Origin: Chrysomallon squamiferum | Lineage: Eukaryota > Mollusca > Gastropoda > Neomphalida > Peltospiridae | Length of the DNA stretch: 64,000 nucleotides | NCBI GenBank assembly: GCA_012295275.1 | Contig: CM022679.1 | Location: forward strand, 30,123,654-30,187,653 | Direction of reading: 5' to 3' | Shown here: in pieces, positions 25,599-38,141 of the stretch | How positions within the stretch are numbered: position 1 is the stretch's first letter | Layout: the number at the start of each line of letters is the position of its first letter | The notes under the pieces: generated by a model | Told to the model about the DNA's origin: nothing | Seen by the model: only the letters and a program-made list of their open reading frames with translations | Databases searched by the model: none | Made by a program: the position numbers and the translations under genes

Positions 25599-28151
25599 AT
25601 GTTCTGTCGCACCTTGTGTAGTTTATGTGCACGTTCTTGTCGCCAAGTGGTATTATTAAATAATTTCCATTCGGGACAGTTGTCGCTGTGTTACAAAAGC
25701 CAATATAGTCTTGACAAATTGTATCCAAAACGCAGTGGAAGCACAAATGTCGACAGTGCAACAAAAGTTACCCCAAAGGTATGTTCTCTCTACATGATGA
25801 TGATCTACAATAAGTTGAATAACCATTTATTTTTTAATCGTGATTTACCCATTTTTACGAGTAAACAAATGTGATATCAAGAAAATTACTTGATATATTT
25901 GTTGTTCCATAATTAAGTTCCAGCTAAAATCTACCTAGATGTTTTTATCTAGTCTCCAAAAAAGTGATATTTTGCTGTTAATGCAAAAATAATTGCCATC
26001 TTTCACTTTAAATGTACTTCTTTTTTTCTTCTTTTTTCTTCCACCCCACTTTTTGCACTAAAGCAGCAAGGTCAAAATAATGACACTAGATATATAATTT
26101 AAACATGGCATTTACGCAGTCTTTCAGTATTTCACAAACAGCAAAAGGCCATATGACAGAAAATTATTGAACTAAAGACTAAACTTATGTTACAATTAAC
26201 AGGCTTCTTTATTTTGATTTTTAATGCATACATACATTTTTTTTTTCACAGACATTTTCTCTTTTGTAGGATGGGTCTGCTGCAGAGGGCAAGCCACATT
26301 TTTCTGGTATAATTCCAATAGGTAACAAAAATTTATAAATATTTAAGTTTGACATGCTTATCTTCCTATCTTGTTTTGGTACTGGTAAATGTTGAAAATA
26401 TAATTTCTCTGTGATAGTCTTTTAAAAATTAAAGTTAAAATTAATTATCTTGCTGCAATTTGTATAATTAGGGTATTTGTTATGATCAGTATATATTTGT
26501 TATTTATTGCATAATAACACAGTAATTAATCTCTTTATCTGTGTGTGTGTGTGTGGACAGGTGTGGGATTTAACCAAGTTTAAGATGACAAGAAGTAATA
26601 TAAAACTTAAATTAATTTCAGAACAGCTAGACATAAAGTATCTGCGTGGAAGTGGTCCTGGAGGACAAAATGTAAACAAAGGTATTAATCAAGTGTTTTA
26701 TTTTTGAAAAATAATTTCTTCTTTTGTTGTTAATAATATTATTACTTTATTGACATCATCTTCTTTTTGTTGTTCTTGTTCTTGTTGTTATTAATATATT
26801 ATTACTATTGCTATGCTGTTATTATTGTTGTTTATATATAAATATAATTATTATTTTTGTTGTTTTTAATTTCAGTGAACACAAAAGTGGAAGTAAGATT
26901 TCACCTGGAAAGTGCTGAGTGGATTCCTAAATGGATCAGAGAAAGAGTTCTTGAACAGGTAAATAATTTCTAAATAATAATTTTTTTATTATTATTTTTT
27001 ACCTGTCTATGAGAACAAAAAAAAATCACTAGCTGCAAGAAGATAAAAATAAAAAAATAGGCTTGCTGTAAAGAATGATTGAATTTTTAACATCCAACAG
27101 CTGATGACAGAAAATTTGTGTAATATTCTATGGTGGGTTTATGAAACAAAATAAATTTTAATTTTTAATTAGCTGATCATGAAAAATTTTCCAGAGTACA
27201 TTTGTTGTGTTGATAAACCGACTTTTAATTTTTAACAAGTTTTTTTGTTGTTGTTGTTGTTGTTGTTGTTTTTGGTGTTATTTTCTCTCTTTTAGGAGCA
27301 AGGTAGAATCAACAAGGATGGTTATTTGATTGTGACATCAGACAAGACGAGAAAACAGATTTTAAATCAAGCTGACTGTATGGACAAACTGCGAGTTATT
27401 CTCTTCAAAGCCAGCAGAGTCCCCAGAGGCCTGACTGAGGAGGAAATAGCATTAAAAGAGAAAAGGTGATTTAATGTGACGTGTTGAATAATAATTATTA
27501 TTATTATTAAATAAATAAAATAAAAGTATTGTCTTCGATAAATCAGTTATATTTAATCAGTACCTTACAGGCAGGAGTGATGTCTCAAAAAATTTCATTC
27601 TTGTTTACACATTTCTTTTCATGATCTGTAATATCTGAACGCGTTTTGGAATTGAATGAACTGAATATTTGAAGCAAATGTAGACAAATAATTTTATAAT
27701 AATTGAAATCATTAATAAAACTGATGCTTCATAAAAGTGAAGTAAGTAATTAATTTTCTATTTTGGTTAAAAAAAACAAAATTTTTTTTATGTTTAACAA
27801 AATGCACAGTATGAAAAATGTTGACATAAAAATTATGTATAGAGTTCAGTTAATGTTTTTTATACCAAATTATAAAATTCTAAATAAAAGTTTCTTATTC
27901 CATTTAAATTTTTATAATTCTTAAATTTGTAATTACTTTATATATATATATTTTTTTTTTTTTTTTAATGTCACATTCTATTTTCAGAATCATATTTTGT
28001 GATAAATTTTTTATTTTTTTTTTTATTTTTTTATATATATTTTTTCTATTTTTCCAGAATTGCTGCAGCTAAAAAAGAAGTTTTAAGAATAAAACGAGAC
28101 AATTCACTGAAGAAAGCTTCTCGACAGTCTCCATCTTTTGCCCAAGTCTGA
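25599..28151 (+). CDS. MRPL58: mitochondrial peptidyl-tRNA hydrolase ICT1 / mL62
   Basis: This family frees peptides from stalled mitochondrial ribosomes and is itself a large-subunit component. Six exons, 25599-25778, 26270-26321, 26622-26681, 26876-26958, 27296-27465 and 28058-28151, join in phase to 212 residues, close to the human length. The catalytic GSGPGGQNVNK motif is at residues 87-97 with GGQ at 91-93. It is followed by VNTKVEVRFHLESAEWIP, then a typical SDKTRKQILNQADCMDKLR segment, and a Lys/Arg-rich C-terminal tail as expected for rRNA contact. The frame is also open from an ATG at 25467. I chose 25599 because MFCRTLCSLCARSCRQVVLL looks like a mitochondrial presequence: Arg-rich with no acidic residue. 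Exon 3 uses the acceptor at 26621; an apparent longer frame from 26561 is intron. Confidence 0.93.
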
Positions 28152-29268
28152 TAAACAACAAACTTGTAGACTCAACCATTTAAAAATTTACATAACCTCT
28201 TTATATTAACACAACTTTTTAGAAACAGTTTAACACCTGTTGTAGATCACTGGAAATCTATTTATTATAAAATGAAAACCAATGTTTGATATGTAGGTTT
28301 TGTCCTAAGAATGTTTTTGATTCATCTGGAATGCAAAAACTGTATGTTAAATTTTCACCCACTTTTCGTAAAGGAATTACATGAATTAAATTGAAAGATC
28401 TGTATTTGTTGTTCTTGTTTAATCTTTTTATTTGTAGTAGTAGTGGTAGTATTTTTTTTTTTTTTATTATTATTTTTATTATTATTTACATTTCTTATTT
28501 ACATGGTACCAAAACCCCAAGCTAACAGAATGGAAAGAATACACGTTTAAACCATTCTAATGTTAATGGCCATCAAATGTTCACAGTTATGGTATGTCTA
28601 TTGGAATTAGCTGGGAGCAAATTTTGTCTCATTGTGTTTTGATCATTAATAAATGATAAATTGCAGTTTATGTAGAATCAAAGAGTTATGAATGGAATAT
28701 TAAATAAACTGAAATTTCATACGTTATCTCATTTAAAATCCTTTTCTCCAGCATTCTTTTATAGAGTATTTTATTTATTTATTTCATTTTATTTTATTTC
28801 AGTGATTTTCTTTTCATTATTTAAAAAAAATATATGATGAATAAAAAAAATAATAATTTAATATAATAATTAAACTCGGTAAAATTATTCTTTAAAGATA
28901 AATACATCAACGAAATAATAGCATTTCCCTTTTTTGTAACTGGAACTGACCTAAAGTTTCTTCAAAATAAATAATTATTTTATATTAAAAGACAGGAAGG
29001 TAACGTTGAAAAATGGTGAAAATGTATTAGCTGTATTAGTGGTAGTAGTGGTCGTGATAGTAATATTTATACACGAGATATAAATAAATATACATTAATA
29101 AATAGAAACGTCAGCAACTGCGTGATGCATATATCATCATTATGACGTCATAATGCTTGTTTCGCAAAGAATTACCGAAATTCCTAGCAGAAACATCATA
29201 ATGTCTCTCGAGATATTTAAACCTTAATAAAATCGGATCCGATTCCGAATTAGTCCAACAACCACTGA
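28152..29268. other. MRPL58 3' region and TSSK promoter spacer
   Basis: AT-rich sequence with several possible poly(A) signals (for example near 28648 and 28704) and a poly-T/ATT block at about 28450-28490. No other gene is seen. The last 150 bp contain a consensus CRE and other promoter-like motifs of the downstream kinase. Confidence 0.6.
29143..29150. promoter_or_regulatory. consensus CRE (TGACGTCA)
   Basis: A perfect palindromic cAMP response element lies 119 bp upstream of the TSSK-like ATG. In mammals CREM acts through CREs in many post-meiotic testis genes. A half RFX site (AGCAAC) lies at about 29113. Use in this organism is inferred. Confidence 0.5.
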
Positions 29269-30359
29269 ATGGAAACCAAAGAAGAATATGCGCCAGACAT
29301 AATTCGCATCGAGAGCGATTTTTCTCTCGTATCGAAAGACGAGGGATGGAAACCGAGCAAAAGCATCAAATCGTCTCTGGAAAGCGTTGGCTACACTGTT
29401 GGCGCTACCATTGGCGACGGACTCTACAGCAAAGTGAAAAGAGCTCACTGCAGCAAACTGATGAAAGACGTGGCCATCAAAATCATCCAGAAAAAAGAAT
29501 TTCTCCAGACGTTCTGAATAAATTCATACCGCGAGAGGTTGCGTTAATGCAGAAGCTGCAGCACGATTCGCTGGTAGGACGTTCAGTAATTAAACATTTC
29601 AGATAAATGAATTAAATATATATATATATATATATATATAGGCATTAAAATATTTAATTTAACACGCTTCATAATTAACAGTAATTGTTACAGTTCAGTT
29701 GCAGTAATAGTATTAGTAAGAATAATGATTAGTCAGAAGTTATCATAAAAGCTGAATATGGAAAACAGTTGTAAGATTAATATTTTTGTCGTTACAGCAG
29801 AGGATCTTCTCTCGGCTAACCATAAAGTATAGCTGTGACGTCATTTGTAAGAAAGATTCTTTAATTTTATTACATTAATATTCATCAGGTGGTTCTACAT
29901 GCTGTGTATGATACGACTAGAATGATATATATGGTAATGGAGTATCTCCCAAACGGAGATCTTCTGGAATATATAAACAGATTTGGCGCGCTCCCTGAAG
30001 TTGACACGCGAAGAATCATGCATCAGTTACTGAATGTCGTTGCCTATCTACACGACAATCACGTGTACCACAGGGATATCAAGCTAGACAACATTTTGTT
30101 GGATGAACACTATAACATCAGACTAGGAGGTTCCAGTTCTTTTTCCTCTTTTCTTTTTATTTATTTTTATTTTTATTTTTTTTTTATTTTTTATTTTTTT
30201 ATTTTTATTTTTTTAAAATAAATATCATCCTTGTGTACAGAAATTTTTATAAAAGCATTACCTGTTCATTTTATATATTTAATGTCAAATGAAGATTAAT
30301 CGATAAGCTCTAAAGTTGTTGAAAAGAATACCACTTGACGTTAAAAAGAATAATGAAAA

Positions 30360-30448
<89 letters not shown>

Positions 30449-31801
30449 GAGAGAGAGAGAGTTAATTTTTGTTCAGTAGGTATACATTTTTATCCTAAGT
30501 TGTTTTTATAACTGCTTTTAATGAAGAAATACTTCGTTATTAAATTATTTCTGGATCGTAGGCTGCAGAAGCACCAGTTATTAATTTATTTAAAGATGTA
30601 ATTCTTTAATCATTGTTGATAGATATATTAACACTTATCGTATGAATTAAAACACCTCACAGCAATATTACATCATCCTATATAAATAATTTTACTGCTT
30701 TAGATTTCGGTTTTGCTCGGTACAACCCTTCAGATGACTTGTTGAAAACATACTGTGGTTCATACGCATACGCCGCGCCGGAAATACTAAACGGTGAAAA
30801 TTACATTGGATCGCAAGTAGACGTTTGGAGCATGGGTAACAGTCTATTTGTAATTAAACACTGTCTGCATTTCGCCGTGGCATTACAATAAATCAATTTT
30901 ATGCAGATAAATAAATAAATAAATTAGTTTTATTTAAATAAATTAATAAGTTTTACATGAGTGCATGCTCTACTGTTGTTTCACAACTCTGTTACTCATT
31001 TATTTTTTTTTAATTATTATTCTTTCATCATTATCTTCTCACCATCATCATCATCTTCATTATGACTATTATTGATGCTATTTTCTTTTTATTGTTGTTG
31101 TTATATTTATTATTACTACTACTACTGTTACTATTACTACTACTACTACTACTACTGCTGCTGCTACTACTATTATTATTGTTGTTGAGGTGTGTGTATG
31201 TACACGATGTTAAACGGCAGACTGCCATTTCGAGATGATGACCTCGATGTTCTCAGACTTGCTCAGCAGGAGAAGGTGAAGTTCTACAAGCATGTGGGTA
31301 AAGGTAAGCTGTCAGCCTTACCAGAAAGAAAAAAAATACTTTATGCACAATTACGCTGACAGCCTAAGCAGAAACAAAACTTTTTGTAAAATTAGGCTGT
31401 CAGCGATAGCAGAAAAAAAAAACTTTAGTTAAAATTAGGCAGTGGTTGTTCTTTGACTACAAACATATCCGCACCTAGAAGCAGATGCATACTCGAACAT
31501 ACACACCTATATATAAACATTCGTGCACGCAAATAATATGCATCTACGTTCATTTGCAGACGGCAGAGATCTTCTGAGAGAATTTCTGAACGTACTTCCA
31601 AACAGACGCATCACAATCCCCGCGGTCAGACGATCTCTCTGGATGTGTAGACCAATGAAAAGTCAGCCTCAATCCATGTCCTGCCTTTCGGCGACTGCAG
31701 GTGCGTGCTTTAACACAAATAGATCTTCACGTGTTAGTTTACTATTAACATCTAACCGTACCTCATTGGTAAAGCGTTGAAATTGGGAACAATAGGTCAC
31801 G

Positions 31802-31849
<48 letters not shown>

Positions 31850-32519
31850 CCTTACGGACGAAAAAAGAAAAATATTAAACACCAAAATAATCACCTTTGA
31901 CACAATGCTGTTACTATTATAAATGAATTAAAATTGAAAATTTGTTCATTCAAGTTTTGTATAAATTGGAAAAGTAAACCAGCAAAATATCACATTATCA
32001 ACTGCTGTTTTCATTTCTTCAGAGATTTAAAATATTTTAGTCAAACTTTACCTTCAACCTGAGATGTCTTAACTATATATCCCACTTCTACAAGTCAAAT
32101 TAAATCGATTTATCCAAGTTTAAACTTTTCACCATTAATTCTAGCAAATGTACCAAAATCTACTTCTCATGTTGTAGATAATAAAGAAAACATAGTATCA
32201 AATATTCAAAATATACCTGTTGTATGAGTCTAAAGTTTTATAAAGTTGATCGAGATTGAGTTTCTGAAAATATGAATTATGGATGTTAACATCGCAAATT
32301 CGAAACGAAATAAACGTGTCCTGATATTTCAGTGGCCTCAAATTTTCTAAAAAATGAGAAATTTGATCCAAGAATCGAGCACGGTTTTGCTTGTGATCAG
32401 AAGACAAAAGAGGTGACACCAAAAAAGGTTTCCAGCGTCCTGAAAGCAGTTGCAATCAACCACAGGTGAGAAACACAGCTGTATAACAGAGGTGACAGCA
32501 CAGCAGTGAAATAATAACA

Positions 32520-32562
<43 letters not shown>

Positions 32563-32836
32563 CCAGAATAAAATGGAAATCTAAGCATTTTCTCCTGAAT
32601 ATTTGATTAAAATTTAAAATTTAAAAGAAAAAAGATAAAAGTATTTATTTTATTTTATTTATTTATTTATTTATTTATTTATTATTTATTTTTATTTTAT
32701 TTTTATTTTTTTGTATTATTATTTTTATTATTATTATTATTATTATTTTTTTTTTTTTTTTTTTTTTTTTTTAGATCCTTACTGTTGTTTCTGTCGTCAT
32801 TTTAATTTAATTTAATTTCTTCTTCTTCTTCTTACT

Positions 32837-32867
<31 letters not shown>

Positions 32868-33156
32868 TTTTATTTTTTTTTTTTTTTTTTCAGCATTGGA
32901 GAAAGCAGCATTGACCTTGAGGAAATAGTTCCGTCTGAAACAACATCATCTGTTGCCTTGGTTACCGGTGTCAATGGCCCTGTAGGTCGCCGCATTAGCT
33001 CAGATTTAGGGATAACGTCAGGTAAAAAATTTAATAGTTTGCACATTAGAAAAATATGGATTTAGGGAATACCTTGAATAAAGAAAACATTAAAACGTCC
33101 GTACGTTTAGTAACAGCTCTGAGAGATACAAAGAACAAAAATTGTTATTTATTTAT

Positions 33157-33193
<37 letters not shown>

Positions 33194-33833
33194 TGTATGT
33201 ATATGTATGTATGTATATATGTTTGTATGTATGTATGTATCAATATATTTATTTATAAATAAATAAATAAATTGTTGCTATTGTTTCTGTTCAGCTAATT
33301 AGGCCAATTACTTTTTTCATTTTCAATTTATTTACGGTATTTAGTTGTTATTTAAATGTTTAACTCAGATCTCTGGTATTTTCAGCTCTTGAATTGGCCG
33401 CAGAATGTGAAACATCTGCCGACTCTGGCGATGCAAGACCAATGTTTGGAGACCAGACCGAGAAATCTAGAACGGGAAAAAACCGTTTCACAAGGCCAGG
33501 AAGGCTGTGAGTAGATTCAAGGCTGCAGCGAAGTCAATATACGCAAGCAAGCGAAACGAACAAGGCCCAATAACGACTATACTGAAAATACCTCAAGAGA
33601 AGGCGATGGAGAAAATGATCAAAGAAAAACACAAGATCAAAGTCCGCGAAATGAGACTGCTACGATATTGCACTTCCGGCAAGGTGGCACGTTCAGTTAC
33701 CTCGGGATCCAAAAGCGATGTAGTCCTACGACAAAGAAGTTTGACGTCGCAGAAGAGCATACCTGAAATAAGGAAGAAACGAAGAAACATGTGGGATGTT
33801 GCTGTATCAGTGTTCGGCCCTGATAACGACTGA
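29269..33833 (+). CDS. TSSK-like: testis-specific serine kinase-like protein kinase
   Basis: Eight exons: 29269-29573, 29889-30129, 30704-30835, 31190-31303, 31560-31700, 32333-32465, 32894-33021, 33386-33833. Splice phases agree at every junction. The kinase domain starts at GYTVGATIGDGLYSKV (residue 41), with VAIK lysine near 71, HRDIKLDN near 163, DFGFAR near 183, CGSYAYAAPEIL and DVWSMG. The F-[IL]-PRE block after VAIK and the GSxAYAxPE activation segment are typical of TSSK kinases, which act in sperm formation. A basic, Ser-rich C-terminal extension of roughly 250 residues follows the domain and has no recognised motif. The frame is lost twice, at A6 runs 29491-29496 and 33477-33482. 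One extra A at each would restore the family sequence, giving about 547 residues. The damage may be an assembly artefact. An AATAAA lies at 33934. Confidence 0.8.
30363..30462. repeat. (GA)n array
   Basis: About 100 bp of GA repeats with a short GACA interruption lie in intron 2 of the TSSK-like gene. Confidence 0.95.
32519..32905. repeat. TG tract plus TTTA/ATT/poly-T block
   Basis: A (TG)n tract (32521-32560) is followed by TTTA, ATT and T-rich tracts (32640-32893) that run into the exon 7 acceptor of the kinase gene. Confidence 0.85.
33166..33240. repeat. (TATG)n tetranucleotide tract
   Basis: About 70 bp of GTAT units lie in intron 7 of the kinase gene. Confidence 0.9.
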
Positions 33834-33933
33834 CACAGTTACTGAGGTCTCGTAACAGGATTTTAAGAAGTCGTTTACCCAGCAGTTGATTGCAAATGTA
33901 AATGAAAACAAATTCGCGTTCTGCTATGCTTGA

Positions 33934-33939
33934 AATAAA
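33934..33939 (+). terminator. poly(A) signal of the TSSK-like gene
   Basis: AATAAA lies about 100 bases past the stop codon of the kinase gene. Confidence 0.5.
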
Positions 33940-36061
33940 ATATGATTTTTCAGATGTTTGAAGGCACCTCGAATAATAATTTAAAAAAAAAAGGTTTATA
34001 AACAGGTTTACAGAAATGGTGGCTGTAGAATGGGAAAGGTTACGTTAATGAAAATATCTGACAAATATTGGTACCAGTTTATTCTGATTATGGTAATGTT
34101 TTAAAAATTAATGTATCAAAATTCCTTTTTAGGTTGTATAATGCAAATTAATACCAAAAGTAATTAAAATCATGCAAAACAGAATTAAAGTGTAAGATAA
34201 TAATTATATGTAAAACTGATCAAATTACGTTTTGGTAATACAGAATTACTCAGCAGAGACGTTCTGGGTAAAATTTAAATGAACGTTTTTGTCAAATTAA
34301 AATTTGTCGATGTTTATCATTAGCTTTACTAAAATATTTAACAAAATCGGGCACGGTAATCATGAATGGTGTTAATTCATTTGTATAATTATTTGCTTAC
34401 ATTTTCCTTATTTTTAATTTATTTTTATCTATTTATGTAGTTCTTTTTTTATAATTGTAATTTCACCCCTTCCTCCAGTCCTTTATTACCCAGGCAGTTG
34501 TAATCCAAGTGAAAACTGTTAATTCTTCGTTTATTATTTAAAACTGTTGTTTAAAACTGTGATCTGTGGTTAACATTTAGCACTGAATTCAGAGGAAAAT
34601 AAATTACAAGACATTTTTAAATTCGTTTTCTTTTTATTTCTAATATATGGTGAAAGTAAATAAGAAATATAATTATTTATTTGAAAAAAAAAGAAAAAAA
34701 AAGATGAAAGCAAATCGTCTATAAATTGAAAGATGTGTTACATTATTGACATAATTTAAAAAAAATTAAAAATAAAAAAAAAATAATGGTCTCATGCAAT
34801 GATTAATTCTTCAGTAATACAAAACAAATAAAGATTAATAGTTAACTTGAACTCAGTACCAGTACTGCTACAATTATTCTCAAAAACTGTAATAATTTTA
34901 TACTTAAAAAACATCCATGGTCACTCCTATGAACAATATTTATTGTGAGTGACCAATATAAAAGTAGTACTGTCCATTTAAAAAAAAAAATAAAAATAAT
35001 TAATTAATATTTATGATAAGAAAACATTTACAGAAATCTGGATTTCAAGTTGCATATAGATATATATACATACACACACACGTTAGTCACAAACTTACTG
35101 CTTATTTATTATTTATTTATAAAAATAAAACATGAGACAATTATAACAAGTACATATAGTTATACACAATTAATTTTCTGGATAACATTTAGGACCTGGC
35201 AATTGAAAATCATGAATTTTATTTAATATAGGTTTATTTAACAATCTGATATTATTTATACAGAAAGTATTAATAGATGTTTACATAATTTTATATTGAT
35301 AGATTTTTCACATAATCATTTAATTTATATTTATCATTTGTTTAATTTCTAGCAGTGCAGTGTGATTTATAAATATGGGAGATATATATTTTCTTGCTCT
35401 GAAATGAGTTGCTGAAGTATTCTTTAGTTACCACTTTTTGTCTGGCAAAAAAAAAAAAAACAGCAAAGAGTTATATCAAATAGGTGAATACCTAATTTTT
35501 TTATAAAAACATTTTGTCTATCCTGAATTTTATAACTGATTTATGTCACACAGATTTTCTATCCTGACAAAAAGAAATCACAGCAACACATTCTTCTACT
35601 CCAACAAAATATAGCAATTAATTTTCTGCAGTAAACATTTTGATGTGTAAATGTATCATAATTCTGAAAAACAGACTGTGGTCAAAACAGCAATATATTT
35701 TTATGTAAATTCTGTTATAGATAGTAAAGTATATTTTAAAGTTTTTTTATAAATCATTCTCAAAGCACTGACTGGAATTTGAAATATCCTAGTATTTCCC
35801 CTGAGTAGAACTGATCTAGCAGCCCAGTACTTACCAGTTCAGGACTCTCAAACTGACCTAGAATGAACTCCCTTTTCTTACAGACCTATGAACTAACTGT
35901 TCTTGATACAACTTTATCATTATAATTCATTCAACATAATACTTTTCAGTTTTATTGGCATCAAGTACTCTACAGTTTTTTCTTTGCTTTTCACCATTAC
36001 AGAAGGATAAAAATATTAAATGAAAATATATTTTGCAGTGGACAAGAAAAGACAACTCTTT
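33940..36061. other. convergent spacer, TSSK / NUBP1
   Basis: The region between two converging genes has no recognised exon. It is AT-rich with short A runs. The right part probably includes the NUBP1 3' UTR. Confidence 0.6.
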
Positions 36062-36229
36062 TCAGCTTGATTCCATTTTTTCACCTGTCTCCGATTCTTT
36101 GCTTTTAGCAAATTTGTTGCATGAGTCAATTATTTCTGAAATTAATAAAAATAATATTTACATGATGATCTGGAAAAATAATTTAATCATGCAATCAGTT
36201 TAATATAATATATAAGAAATTCAAAATAC

Positions 36230-36316
<87 letters not shown>

Positions 36317-38102
36317 ACAAACAAATAAATAAATAAATAAATAAATAATAAACTAAACATTAGTGTACCATCAGTGATTTTAAAAATAATTAAGTTAAAA
36401 TGACTTGACTGAAATTAAGATATTTAATATTAACTAATATAATTAATATAGGTAACTTTAAAATAAATATATAAATATATTATTGATCTATATTCTGAAT
36501 GAAATGTATGTCTTACTTTCATGTCAGGAAAGTATTTAATGTTATTAAATGAATGCCTCTTGTGTTTTTGCTTTTCAAGAATTCAAAAGCATATTTGAAA
36601 ATACCTTTATTTGACATAGTGGATGAAAACTGTACCATTATAAAGACTCACTTGTAATTATATCATTGAATGCCTTCGATGCTGGAGAATCTGGTATTTC
36701 TTCGAGAAAAGATTTCCCTTCATCACAACATTTACCTGAAATGTATTTAGTTTATTTATTCATTTAATTACTGATTTTATTTATTTATTTTACTCACTAA
36801 TTAGGTTTTTTTTAAACCATTCACACCCAGTGTGCTACAACTTATCAGAAACATATGTAGTGTATTTTGCTGTATGTGAGAAGGTTTATGTAAAAACATT
36901 TCCTTATGCTGAGTGATAACAGTAGCCCATGAAAAGATGTACAGAAACAAAATACTTTGATAAATAACGTGAGGTTCCTAGGTTCGATACAGAGCTGTTT
37001 ACATAACTGTGTCATCTAAGAGAAAGGTGTCTGCCCTGTCTCTGATGCACCATTTATGATATACAGGTCGGAATGGGAAATAAATAAACACAGAGCTTTA
37101 AACCTATGTGCCATCATGCCTTATACATGCTTTACAATTTAAGCAAATTCATAGACCCACCCCAAAAATGCTGAACAAAATTCTAATTTTTTTTTTCTTT
37201 TTTTGTATATCATGTACAGAAAATGAACTGAGAAATATAAAGTTACAAGGAAAATACAGACTAAATATAAAAAAAAAAATTAAAAAAATATTTTCATCAC
37301 TCCCTAATAACAAATATTCTCAAAAACAAAGGGCTTTATTTAAATTATCAGCTTCTCTCCCCTTCCTAATATTATTATTAACTTATCGACATTGTTATTT
37401 AATTTTATATCCTTTGTATGTATGTGAAAGTAAAATTCTACCCTTTAAATTATATATATATATATATACAAAATACAAAAACAAAAGAACAATTCAATTC
37501 ATTCCTAATGAGATTATATAAATGTACATGGATTAACACACACACATGCAGGTTTTCACATGTATTCATATTTACCAATTCTAGGATCGAGAGGAAGCTG
37601 TCCAAGAAGAGGAATATTTAGAGTCTCAGTCATCTTGAGTGCTCCTCCTGTTGATGGAGGAAAGATCTGTGATTCCTTCTGCAAAATGCAAAGAAGTAAA
37701 AAATTTAAAATTAATTGTGTACAATACAAAATGACATGACATACAATATGATGTACTGAATTGTACTGTATCGATTTGTAACGTATTACAATTTTATTTT
37801 ATTTCCTAAACGAAAAAAATAAAAATAAGATTGGAACAAAATCTATGATTTATATCTGTAAGTGTAACGATTTATTCTTACATTTATGAACACTTTTATT
37901 TATTTATTGATTTATTGATTTATTAATGAATTTATTAATGAATTTCCTAAACGAAAAAATTAAAAATATGGAGTATCTTTTAGATTGGAATGAAATCTTT
38001 GATTATTTATTTATTTAATTATTTATTTTTATCAATATACATCTGTATTATTTCTATTTCTGTTTATTCAGTATTATTTTTTATTTTTTATTTATTTACT
38101 AT

Positions 38103-38141
<39 letters not shown>

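Noticed and set aside
26507-26621. Upstream extension of the MRPL58 GGQ exon
   Set aside because: The frame is open from about 26507, but joining it to the previous exon breaks phase. Using the TTTCAG acceptor at 26621 gives the family sequence IPIEQLDIKY.
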